From Apostichopus japonicus (lineage: Eukaryota > Echinodermata > Holothuroidea > Aspidochirotida > Stichopodidae), in assembly GCF_037975245.1 (NCBI RefSeq), contig NC_092576.1, positions 37,290,611 to 37,354,610 on the forward strand: a stretch of 64,000 nt of DNA, read 5' to 3'. The notes below the pieces were generated by a model. It had not been told where the DNA came from and did not search any database. It was given only the letters and a program-made list of their open reading frames with translations. Shown in pieces: positions 1-10,999 of this stretch. How positions within the stretch are numbered: the stretch's first letter is position 1; each line of letters opens with the position of its first letter. The position numbers were made by a program, and so were the translations under genes.

Positions 1-2357
1 TTTTTCATCTTAGCACCCTCCATTTAACCACAATATCCTCCGTAATGTTTAGAAACCGTCTTTTAGAACCCCTTAGAATCCTGTAGAACCCGTCCCTGGG
101 TGACATGACATCTTAGTCTGCCAGTACAAATATGTCTGTAAAATACCTCTGTATGTATTTAGCCTTTCACCATAACCAATGCATGGACATGATCGGTTAA
201 AAGTGCACAATGTAAGTGTTATACTCTATTGAAAATCTTCATCTTTAAAGAGCTTTATCATCTTTCTCCATTTAACACTTTTTCCACCTTTTCTGCTCAA
301 TAGGATCCCAATGAAGCAGATGAGAGTAACTGAGAATTGATCACAGTTCTTGAGGAAGAGGCAGCAACTTCTGCTCTATATTAAACAGTACTAAATAGTG
401 TTGCTTTCAACGTATCATAGGGACATCTTAGAGTAGTGTCAAAGATTGATTTATATGAACACTTGTTGTGTTAACTCACATGTTTGCCGGAAGAGGATGC
501 TTCGATAAATGGCTACTGGTTTTTACATGTCTTATACTGTGTGTTCTCCTGTTGTACTCTGACCTAGGAGGATTATGATGAACAAACTTTTTGTTATACA
601 CAGCATACAGTTTTGAGGTTATAGTCCATCTGTACGGACTTCCAGTAATGATATATTATATATGCTCCAAGAAATCAAACTTATTAAAACCTTTTGTAAT
701 TTATTAAAGTGCCTGTTAAGATTGATCATATTGCAATGCAGGTAAATTGTTAGACAAATTAGTTATGGATAACCGAAGTCTTTTGTGGCTGGAGTAAACA
801 GTTATGTTTCTAAAAGTAACACACTTTCTCTTATTTTTACATTTGCTGGAGAGGATTATATTTGTTGTTAAATTTTAAGCTAGTTTGTGTCTGTCGAAAC
901 CCTTTTTTTTAGTCTCTCAATGTCCAGTGGAAGGAGGTCATATGGCGCCATTGGCCTTCTAAATCATTTAATTTAGGAGCGATCATTTGGTCATGTTTAT
1001 CAAAAGATTATGCAATCTAACAGAGACTTCTAATATCACAATCTCACTATTGATCAAAAGTGATGTAGCAAAATACTATTGAACACATCGAGTTATAACC
1101 AAATGGTTGATAAACTGTTACTTACCTCCATTGCTGTATGACAGATACAAGTTAGTTTTGATTAAAGTGTTCTGTAAGATTCTGTGTTTAGAGCATAACG
1201 AATCACCAACCTTGAATGGCATTTTTTTTTTAAGTTGTTCTGAAATATTCCAGAAACGAACTCTTTATACGAGGAAGTATAACACAACAAGTCTTTATAA
1301 TTGTTTCACCTGCTATTAAAACGTTGCTTCAATGTGATTATTACCACGGAGAAGAGAAGGAGGAAATAGTGTGTTCATTTATAAGGAAAATGACTGTAGG
1401 AGATCAAATTAAAATAAATGTGACTTTTTTTTAACAAATATGTAAAAATATTGTTTAAAGTATTGAATGTAATTATAATGGCAACTCATGACTGAAAAAG
1501 ACTCACAACTGATATTGCTTGCACATCGTATCTTGGCTTAATTTTATTGTAATATTGGTTCACTTGGGTTGCATATATTTGAGATGACCAATATTACAGT
1601 TGACCATATAATAGACATTCAACAGCAGTCAATTGGTGCTAATGCCTTCTCATAAATTTATCTGACCGTAGCGATATGTGTCAAAAAAATCTAAAATGAA
1701 CTTTAAAATGAACCAACTACTGGTTATGAAGGTAGTGAATTTGCACGGGAAGAGAAAGCAGAATTTTGACGGATTCTTCAGCACACAATTCTTCCTATGT
1801 TGGGTTCATATATGATACACATAACATATCTATGTACATATAATGATGTTACAAAGATACATACTCTGGAAGATTTCGACCTTTTTTATCCCCCCAAAAA
1901 CAATATAATTGATGCCTAATCTTGTCTACGAGAATCATCACTGTTATTAGTGTAGATATGCCTATGCATGTATGGTGGACCGGAGGGAAGATATGTCAGG
2001 GAGATTGGTGATAGAAGGGATGTTTTACTCAATAACTATTCTTCAGCTTTTCCTTCCAATTTCAAGTTTAATGAGTTTTACCTTTAAAAAGTTGAAGAAT
2101 ACAAAGGTTTTGTGGATGAAAGCTGTTGTGAATCTGTTTGTGGAAGCAGCAAGAATCTCAGCTAGTTTGCATTATGTTTGCTATTGAGTAGTTTTTTTTT
2201 TTCAGAAGCATCATTTTCGGGGTGGGAGGCAAATTTAATAAGGAAATGTAAATGATACTGATTGATAGTTTTGTTGGTTTTCGTTCGAAACGCTGGCTGA
2301 TCCGGCCCCTTTAAAATGAATTTGAGAGGGTAACGTCTAAGGTTCGGCCCGGTTTTC
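1..2357. other. Non-coding AT-rich DNA
   Basis: No gene is seen. Open frames on both strands are short (about 70 codons or less), begin and end without splice signals, and show no recognisable domain. Sequence is AT-rich with scattered short homopolymers. No repeat family was recognised, although diverged repeats could be missed by eye. Confidence 0.5.
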
Positions 2358-3245
2358 AGCCCCATAGATCCAGGTTTAACAACAAGTCCCGGCTCTGCTC
2401 ATGATCTTAGTTTGTGATTCCTGGGATATGGTAAGATAAGCTGTTTATCTTTCCCCTATCCAATTGAAGTATGTAATGCTACCGATAAGCAGGAGTAGAT
2501 GTGAATCTAGTCCGATGTGGAGCACCCCTCGGATGTTCCTGCCATGTTTCTACACCCTACCTCGCAGCCCCTCCCCTCCCCGCCCAAAAAACGGATAACT
2601 TAGAAGATTTTCTAAAGTAAACGCTATTAAAAATGCATGTGGTATGTAAAATGTTCTTAGGAAGAATGTAAATCTAGTCTATAGAATGTTCAAGTGGAGT
2701 AAATGTTTGTGAAACTTATAATGTTTGCAACTGTTCAACACCTTACAATATATATGTTACCTATAATGTCACTAGACGTTAGCATGTTCGTCGTCTCGTT
2801 TCATTGTACTGCTTATAGTACGTGTCTAACTCGCCTTAATGTGTTTACCTAGTTATATATTACTGCAATCAATATCGAAAGGTACATATGAACCTTGATT
2901 GGAGATAAAGACCCTGAGATTAATAGAACTGTAAAGGCCGCTCCAACAGCTAATGCCGTCATTATCACTTAGCTTGATCACACGTATACAACATGTGTCA
3001 TTCAGAGTAGTAGTGAGCGCAAAGAAAAATGAGGTGTAAGGGGAAAACTCCCACTACCAACGATAGATGGGGTGAGGAAGAATTTGTTTAGTCGGGACTT
3101 AGTTTACCCCACCCTATAGTCCATTCCTTATGGTGAAACTACACAACCCCCTTAATTTTAAATCTTAATATCACAATGTTCCATATTTTTTATGACCACA
3201 ACAGTATATCACGACAACTAACATACAGTAAAAGTCCCCCACCAA
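2358..3245 (+). repeat. Local repeat, copy A (diverged)
   Basis: This is the first of three related copies. It shares long stretches with 4055-5039 and 5040-5735: the TCTTTCCCCTATCCAATT block, the GTGAATCTAGTCC block, and the GAAAACTCCCAC block. Copies A and B also share a segment at 2820-3005 and 4618-4803 that copy C lacks. No intact coding frame runs through it. The copies differ by many substitutions and small indels, so the duplication is not recent. Confidence 0.75.
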
Positions 3246-4054
3246 TACAATTATGAGTATTCCTCCAGTCCTGACGATACACAACATACACTGTGTAACA
3301 AACCTCAGTTCTATTAATGTCCTGCATTAAGTAAGAAGTAATACAAATATTTAGATATTTTGCAACAGATAAACAAACGATCGGCTACATAATAAGTTCA
3401 AACCATCTTCATAGTATACCACTAACCATGGCTGAAAATCGGATGCAGTTAACGTCAGTTTCAGTCTTGATATCTTTGCGAATATACCTTACTCATTATC
3501 AGTGTCAGATTAAAGAGGGGCAAGAAGGGCACTTGTCTACACACCAGGTTTTCCAAGATCTTGAATTTGCTGTTTTATCATATTCTGTCGGTATATTGGT
3601 TGACCATGCCACAGCAATATTGACAACTGCGATACTTTTATAACGATTTGAAATGTCATTACACATGTAATAAATCTGATCTGCCCAATATTTAAATCCA
3701 TAACGCACTATGGTACGAACGTACTACTACTTGTACCAATGTGACAGACCTATGTCGTTTAAGATTATTCAGTTTGGCTGTATTTAAATTTTGAAAGAAA
3801 CACTGATATTTAGAAAGTTGTTTACCGGTTTGCCATTTATGAGAGTGTCAACGGGCGACGTCAAGCCCTTCATGAAGATTGATAATTCGTTACAATGTAT
3901 GTTGCATACAGTAAATTTGGCAACATGTTATGCAGATACCATAATTACATTTTCAAACACAAGTAGTAATGGGAAATAACATTTAAATATTGAACCACAT
4001 TACATCTAGGTTCTTGATACAAACAACAACAGTTCTCAAAAAAGAGATAAACAG
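3246..4054. other. Spacer between repeat copies, no gene seen
   Basis: Short frames at 3428-3643 and 3791-3979 look like chance openings: no motif, no splice sites. Nothing else is recognised. Confidence 0.4.
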
Positions 4055-5039
4055 CCCGTTAGATCCCTGCCCTAGTTTAACATCAAATCCCGCCCCTGCT
4101 GATACTCTAAGTTTGTGTTTACCGGAACATGGCAAGTTAAGCTGCTTATATACATTCCCCGACCCAATTGAAGTATGTAATGCTACCGGTAAGCAGAAGT
4201 AAACGTGAATCTAGTCCGGTGTTGAGCACCTCTCAGATGTCCCTGCCATGTTACTGCACCCTACCCCCACAGCCCCTTTCTCCGCCCCCCAAAAAACTTA
4301 GAAGCAATCCTTGGGTAAATGTTATTACAAATGACTGCGTTATATAAAATATTTTAGGCAGGTTATAACTTGTTTAAGTCACCAAATGTACGAACAGCAA
4401 GACACAGTAATATTACTTACTGAATAACTGAATTACTGGATAGACCATCCGTTGTTTTACGTTTTTTTTATACATAGAAACATTGTCATGTTCAACTGGA
4501 GTAAATGTTTGTGAAAATTTTGTGTGCCATTTTTCAACACACATAACCCTTGTGTATGGTACCAATAAGGGCACTCTGTCTTAAGCATGTTCATCGCTGA
4601 TTGTACTGCTTATAATACGCGTCTAACTCGCCTTAATGTGTTTACCTAGTTATATATTACTGCAATAAATATCAAAATGTAAATATGAACCTTGATTTGT
4701 AGATATAGACCCCGAGACTAACAGAACTGTAAAGGCCTCTCCAATAGCTAATCCCGCCAATATTGCTTGGCTTGATCACACGTGTGCAACACATGTTATT
4801 CTAAACACTAATGTGCACACAACGAAAATGAGTGGTAGAGGAAAACTCCCACCTCCAACGCGAGAGTGTTGGGGAGGATTTGTTCAGTCGGAACTGTTTA
4901 CACTGCACCCTTTAGACCATTCCTCATGGTGTAACTCCCCAACTTCGCCCTTTTCAACCGCATGCACACAATAATCAGGAGTTTTTATGACCACAACCAT
5001 ATATCACGTCAATAAACGATACGTTATACCAAAGGTCTT
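4055..5039 (+). repeat. Local repeat, copy B (diverged)
   Basis: Second copy of the unit at 2358-3245 and the longest version. It ends with a short motif (CCAAAGGTCTTGG) at about 5030-5042, where copy C begins directly, so B and C are head-to-tail neighbours. The same motif closes copy C at about 5723-5735. Confidence 0.75.
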
Positions 5040-5735
5040 GGTAAGATACGCTGTTTATCTTTCCCCTATCCAATTAAAGTATTTAATTCTACTGACAAGG
5101 TGAGGTTTTTAAGAAGTAGAAGTAGATGTGAATCTAGTCCAAGGTGGAGCACCTTTCAGATGTCCCTGCCTTGTTACTACACCCTACCTAACAGCCCCGT
5201 TCTCCCTTCCCAAAACAAAAGAGGATAACTAAGAAGCTTTCCTTTTATTAAAAATGCCTCTTAAAAATGTTCATAGGAATAATGTAAATCTAGTCTTTAG
5301 AATTTCCAAGTGGAGTAAATGTTTGTGAAAATTATAGTGTTTGTAATTTTTCAACACACATAACCTTACAGTAAATGCTACCTATAAGGGCACTCTGTTT
5401 TTAGCATGTGGAATCGCTTAGTTTCATTGTTCTGTAAAGGCCTCTCCAGTAGCTAATCCCGCCATTATTGTTTGGCTTTATCACACGCATGCAACACATG
5501 TTAATGTGCACACAACGAAAATGAGTGGTAGAGGAAAACTCCCACCTCCAACGAGAGAGGGGTGGGAAGGATTTGTTCAGTCGGGACTGTTTACACTACA
5601 CCATTTATTCCATTCCTCATGGTGTAACTCCCCAACCCCGCAATTTTCAAACGTATGCGCACAATAATCAGTAGTGTTTATGACTACAACCATATATCAC
5701 GACAATAAACAATACGTTATACCAAAGGTCTTGGA
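5040..5735 (+). repeat. Local repeat, copy C (internally deleted)
   Basis: Third copy, immediately following copy B. Relative to A and B it has lost roughly 120 bp between the 'TTTTAGCATGT' block (about 5400) and the 'CTGTAAAGGCC' block (about 5432). The flanking blocks remain collinear. Confidence 0.7.
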
Positions 5736-6671
5736 CAAAACATTCCCAACATGCTCAACCCTATATATCTATTATAACCTATACTTTATGGGATTCATGT
5801 AACATTTATTTTTAGCAGTAAGCTTTAACTTTTGCTCCCAAAAGCAATTTCACACTGTGATTTTGCTCAATATACAAGGAATAGTTAATCATGTGTAAAT
5901 TCACTTTGTTAGTTACCCCATGATTTGAAACTCAATGTTACCAAAATTTATCGGTATAAATACGTTATTGTTTCATTGTTTTAAGTACTAGGTGTTTATA
6001 TCACCCACCTGGTGACCTTCTTACAACTCTCCACAGATAATCGAACATGGACATGAAGGAACGTTTGGTAATTTTATTTTATTTCACTCATTTCTGTTAA
6101 TGACGATTGCTTATTTAAATCTTCCAAAAACAACTTTGTAAATGTAAGGTCTTACTCAGCAGGCCGATGCACATGATCATTTAATAAAAATTGCCTCCCG
6201 ATAACGTTTATCATCAATTGTAATGTAAATGTTTACTCTAAAATCCCTGGTAAGAGACACTCAGACGTAGGTATAAGAAACTATGAACTTTGTTTTATGA
6301 CTATAACTACTATCGCCATATTACTAAACTTCATATAATATAGTTTGGTTGATTACTACTCTACTGAATGTTATACTTATATCTCATTTTATTTTATAAA
6401 TGTATTATTGTCCCTAAAATGTAGCAATATGTGAAAGTGTTATTTGTGTAAACATGCAGTTAATGTTCTGAAAAATAGTACTGAGAAGTAACGGGAATTA
6501 AACCCCGTGACAGTGACTTTGCGCCCATGTACAACACAGCAAAAGAAATCGGTGAAAAAATACGTAATACGCTCTCATTGACAGTTACACTAAGCACCAG
6601 TAGAATCACCGTAGTAGAGTGGTGCGGATTTCTGTCTGTGACATTTATTGTTGTTGTTATTGTTGTCATCT
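5736..6671. other. Non-coding AT-rich DNA left of the 9.6 kb unit
   Basis: No gene, RNA or repeat is recognised. It ends in a TTG-rich run (about 6645-6668) right before the TTAA that bounds the next element. Confidence 0.4.
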
Positions 6672-6675
6672 TTAA

Positions 6676-6693
6676 AGGTCAAGCGACACGTAA
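6676..6693 (+). repeat. Left terminal inverted repeat, element 1
   Basis: AGGTCAAGCGACACGTAA, directly after TTAA at 6672-6675. It matches the reverse complement of 16241-16258 at 17 of 18 positions. Confidence 0.75.
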
Positions 6694-7242
6694 ACTTGAC
6701 TTTGCATAATATTAAACTTAACAATTCTTACATTAACAAAAACCCAACACCGCGATTTTTTTCCGTCTCCAAAGGGGTAGAAATCGGTAAAAAGTACTAT
6801 TACGTAATAGATTCAGTGACGTCACGGGGGGGGGGAGCGCAGAAGAGTGCAAACTGTATATGTTCTGCACAGTGCATTGGGTATGGAGAAATCTCAAACT
6901 TCTCGAAAATATTACCTTTTTCAGCAGTCTGTTACAAGAAAGTTAAGATTTGGATTAAGATGAAAAATCACAAATTGATACATAAGACATCAAACAAAAC
7001 ATCCATTGACTTCTTTTTTCATAAATTCCTTGCATTTTCTTCCTATCAAGCAACAAACAACTCCGCAAAAATCGGCTAGATTGACTCGTTCAGGGAAAGC
7101 CGAAAACAAATGACGTCATTTGTTTACCAAGTCGAAAGTGAATGATATCGTCGCATACGATATTGCTACTACATACAGTTTCTATACACGCACTGTAATA
7201 CGCATATATACACAGCACAGCATAGCTTATACATATCGCGAA

Positions 7243-9117
7243 ATGGCTGCCGGTGGCATTGACACACAGTATTTAGATAGCAACGGCGAAGAAGTAAGGG
7301 AAATGGAGGACATGGTGGACGATCGTGGGGAAGTTTTTCCCTATATGTTCGAACCGGAGACCAGCGAAGAGGAAGCGGGATCGGACAGCGATGTCGAAAT
7401 TGATCGTCTTGACGGAATATAACGGTAACGTTACGCCAAGCGTACTATATATACTTTATATAGGATAGTTGTGTCACTAGTTAGGCCTAGAACCGATAAA
7501 TGTTTCCTAACTTTGCTCATACACTTAGCTAGCCAATTTGTTGATGGGGCAGCAAAATTAACATGAATGTGCGGTCGAGTAAAGTTAAGGAAGTTACTAT
7601 TTTCCTTAAAAGTTGTGGCAGCACATGCCCCAGGAACATGTCACACAGACATGTTTCATTTGGTTAGTAGATTGAAGGAGCCAATTGGAAGACTGCACAA
7701 CAAATTCAGAGGTGGCCTATTATTAATTTCCTAGCAGTTGTAGGACTAGTGGCAAATTAGTGAAGTTACCACAAATCAGGGAAAGGGTGGGGGGGGGGGG
7801 GGAGAGAAGGTGGCACCTCACACCAGCTTTTTGTCATTTATGCTTGAGCTAATTTCATAACCAGATTTTCTCAATCTAGGGAATGGATACAGAAGTGGGA
7901 AAGAGTTGGAAACGAGGCAATATCGGCCTGTTTTATTTTCCTTTACAGCATTGTCCCAACAGAGGCAAGACTTCTAAGAAGAGGCTACCCCTTCCTTACT
8001 AGTGATGTTACTTGTAAGGAGCTTCAACAGTAGATTGCCCTTCAGAGGTGCCCCTTTTCTATTTTGACATGTTAGTACAGTATGCCCCAATAATTGAGGT
8101 CGGTATGAAGTCATTGAATTGGCTCTTTATTATTTGAATTGGTTTGTATTGTTTACAGGTGTCATTGTGGCCAATGTGCTGTGATACCTACAGCAAGGGA
8201 GTGTAGATGCTGCAGCGAAATAGATAAGTAAGGACTGTGATGGATGAAGAAGGTGCTGCATGCATCACCTTACACCCAGGTTTTGAAGCTATGTGCCTGA
8301 ACCCATTGTTTCTTCAGACAGCCTACTACATGTACCGTCAACAGTATTGTGGACGTGCACAGGAAAACAGGATCCAAGAGTAAGTATAGAATACATTATT
8401 TTTGTTGTATACCTTTATTCATTGCTCTGACCTGCTGTTGAAAGATGTAACAATACAGAGGGTGTATTCATAGTTTAGTTTTGTTTCGTTGTGAAAGGAA
8501 TAACATTAAGATATAGATTTGATCAAGAAAATTTGTGCACCATGTTCAAAACCTGCTTCTGATTAGGTCATTTTGACCAAAAACTGGTGTAATGCCCTTG
8601 AGGTTAACCCTTATCATGCTCACTGACATAGTAATCATTAACACTGAGCCATGGAACCAAATGCCACAAAAAAATTGTCCACCATGCTTGTGCACGATCC
8701 ATTTACAAATTTTAGTCCCCGAGATGATGACAATGATCAGTTTGTATAAATGGCATAGCTAGGCTTACTTTAGGGGAGGCAGATTTAGGGGCCAAGCAAA
8801 TTCTGGAAATCATATAGAAATTTATTTTAAAATTGACGTCCCCAGATGGCTACCAAGCTTTTGTGTGTCTTCATCTTTTATAGCTGGTTTTCATATGATT
8901 ATTTTACAGGAAATACAGACACACAGCATACAGACAACGTGCACGGATGAGCTAGCAGTTTTTAGGGAAGGAGTTTTGTGTTGTTCTCCTATCCTATGCA
9001 GTAAGGAGGATTAGAGAAGCTTTACCATCTGAACAGTATGAAGGATTTAAATTATCAAGACTGAGAATGTGGACTGTTTATGCCAAGTCATACTATCATT
9101 TCTGCAAAGTTTTATAG
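7243..9117 (+). pseudogene. P2X7 ballast-type zinc-binding protein, spliced pseudogene
   Basis: Three exons fit by splice sites and phase: 7243-7424, 8159-8379, 8910-9117. The start ATG at 7243 opens an acidic N-terminus containing PYMFEPE, a signature of stand-alone P2X7-ballast-like proteins. Exon 2 gives CHCGQC and CRCCSEID (clustered cysteines, presumably zinc ligands), then HPGFEAMC and LQTAYYMYRQQY. Exon 3 gives YRHTAYRQ and ends at TAG 9115-9117. The family is known from the cytoplasmic ballast of vertebrate P2X7 and from single-domain invertebrate proteins; the role of the stand-alone form is not established. Breaks: in-frame TAA at 7420-7422 just before the first donor, a frameshift near 8227-8236 after SEID, and TAG at 8953-8955 where relatives often have Trp. 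No ion-channel part is present. The gene lies entirely inside element 1. Confidence 0.7.
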
Positions 9118-10254
9118 AAACAGGGTTCAGTGCTGTCTGTTTTGTTGCTGAATGGTGAACATTTTGGAATTCCAGCTTACATTTTTCTGGTTCATGGTAT
9201 TAACTACAATCTTGGATGAAATTTTACATTTTCAAGTTTGGGAAGTACATAACAGTAATAAATAATAAAAACTCAAGTTAATTTTTTGTATGTATTCTCT
9301 CTTGTAAGCAAAGCTGTCACTTCTAGTAGCCTGCCAACAAAATCTGGATGATTGAAATCTCAAATATACTAGGTTAAAATAGAAGAATAGTTTGAATTAA
9401 GTACCCTAAACCACTATGTCAATGGGATCTGGAGAGCTTAGGCTTTCATTTTAATAAAATTGTAATGAGAATCAATCTGCAATTGTTCATTAATCCATGG
9501 AATATCAGGGTATTTCTATAAACCTGGGGTCCAATAGTGTGACGTGGATCCAAAATTTCAATGTCCTTCAATTAAGATGAAATTTTACTTTTTGATAGAG
9601 TTATTATGTGGGTTTTAAAAAATAACAGTGAAGAAGTAAAAAAAAAAGTGCACCTATAGGTCAACAATAGTAATGCAAACCAATATGACGAAAAAAACCA
9701 ACATAACAGGGACACCAAAATCCGAACCTGTCAACAGGGGGAAAGTGACATGCCTATAGGTTACACTGCCTCTGTTATCTGTTTTGCACTAGGTTTTAGA
9801 TGACTTTCAACAATAAAAAAGCTTTAAGGAGAAATGAGTTTCATTCAACAGAAAATTGCAAAAAAAAAAATGACAACATGCTATTTTCCGAAAGCAGAAA
9901 GTGCTTTTTTTAAAACCATTTTTATTACAGCACAATAAACTCAACAGAGTGGAATGAACAGTCCCTAATATAACACTATCAATCATACCTACATATTAAA
10001 ACCACAAAGGACCACCAACACACCCAAGGTTTTCTGTAGTGCAAGTTCTAATACCGCGAGTTGTATGGAAGTAGGAAAAAACTTAAGCATAACGGGGACA
10101 CCAAAATTTAGTGTCCCCTGTAATGAACAACAGTTAATGATTAACAGACGAACAAATAATTTTATCAAATCTGAAATATTTTAAAAGTCAATTATTCATG
10201 CACAGGAATACATCCAGTGTCCAATAGTTCAGAAAACTGTATGACTAGCATAGT

Positions 10255-10416
10255 AAACAATCTGACAAGGTGTCTCACATTTATTCAAATCTCAAACATT
10301 TCACAAGAAAAAAAAGCTAGAAAAGGTAAATCCAAAAACAATCTGACAAGGTGCCTCACATTTATTCAAATCTCAAACCATTTCACAAGAATAAAACTAG
10401 AAAAGGTGAATCCAAT
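10255..10416. repeat. 81-bp tandem duplication
   Basis: Positions 10255-10335 and 10336-10416 are near-identical direct copies, beginning AAACAATCTGACAAGGTG, with a few substitutions and small indels. It lies just beyond the 3' end of the - strand gene, so in its probable 3' untranslated region. Confidence 0.85.
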
Positions 10417-10534
10417 ATTTAACAAGGTGAAGCTTTGACAAGAAAGAAGAAATGTTCAAAATGAAGGCCTTCAAAGTTACTTGATTGAACAATTGTTATC
10501 AAGTGAAACCTGATCCAGTTCATTGTGGCAAAAT

Positions 10535-10886
10535 TCATACACATGCCCTTTGCTCCAGAGACACTGATGGTGGAGACAAAACGCAAATGTCCGACAATGG
10601 ATGAAGGTGACAAAGTTCATTGGTAGACTGGAAGGACCCACTCTTTCGCCGTTGCAAGAATTTCAGTCCAACTTGGCTGTTAGCGATGGCTTGAACCTGG
10701 AATAAGAAGATAAGACGAGCATATTACTTTCAGGAATGATCTCCACATTATGAAGCATAATTTAGCTGCCAAAATGGAGAATTTTGTGTGCATCAGGCAA
10801 ATATTGACTCAACCATACTCACCAAGTAGACAAAGTTCTTCTTGCCAGTAGCAAAATTGATAGCTATGTAGGACCCCACCTGGAGC
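10535..10886 (-). CDS. Last two exons of the - strand gene in element 1
   Basis: Two exons on the - strand fit exactly: 10886-10823 (acceptor TTTACAG, donor GTGAGT, ends at a codon boundary) and 10696-10535 (acceptor TTATTCCAG, stop TGA at 10537-10535). The joined reading frame has no stop for 75 codons and includes VGSYIAINFATGKKNF, then VGLKFLQRRKSGSF, and ends with PPSVSLEQRACV. The alternation of basic and hydrophobic residues looks like a small beta-rich (Tudor/SH3-like) tail, seen in some transposon-derived proteins; this is a resemblance from memory, not a proven domain. It is probably the C-terminus of the same gene as the THAP exon at 15675-15900, but the missing middle means this is inference. 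No breaks are seen here, unlike in the THAP exon. Confidence 0.5.
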
Positions 10887-10999
10887 CTGTAAAGGAAAAT
10901 TACTTTGAGTGTGATTATCTTAGAATATATTTTCGGTAACAAAGTGACCTAGATTTGTACGTTTATCAACTCTGTGCTGGACAAGGTTGAGTAGAGTAT

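Noticed and set aside
6648-7079. 143-codon + strand frame
   Set aside because: It begins before the terminal inverted repeat of element 1 and runs through it; no motif. A chance opening.
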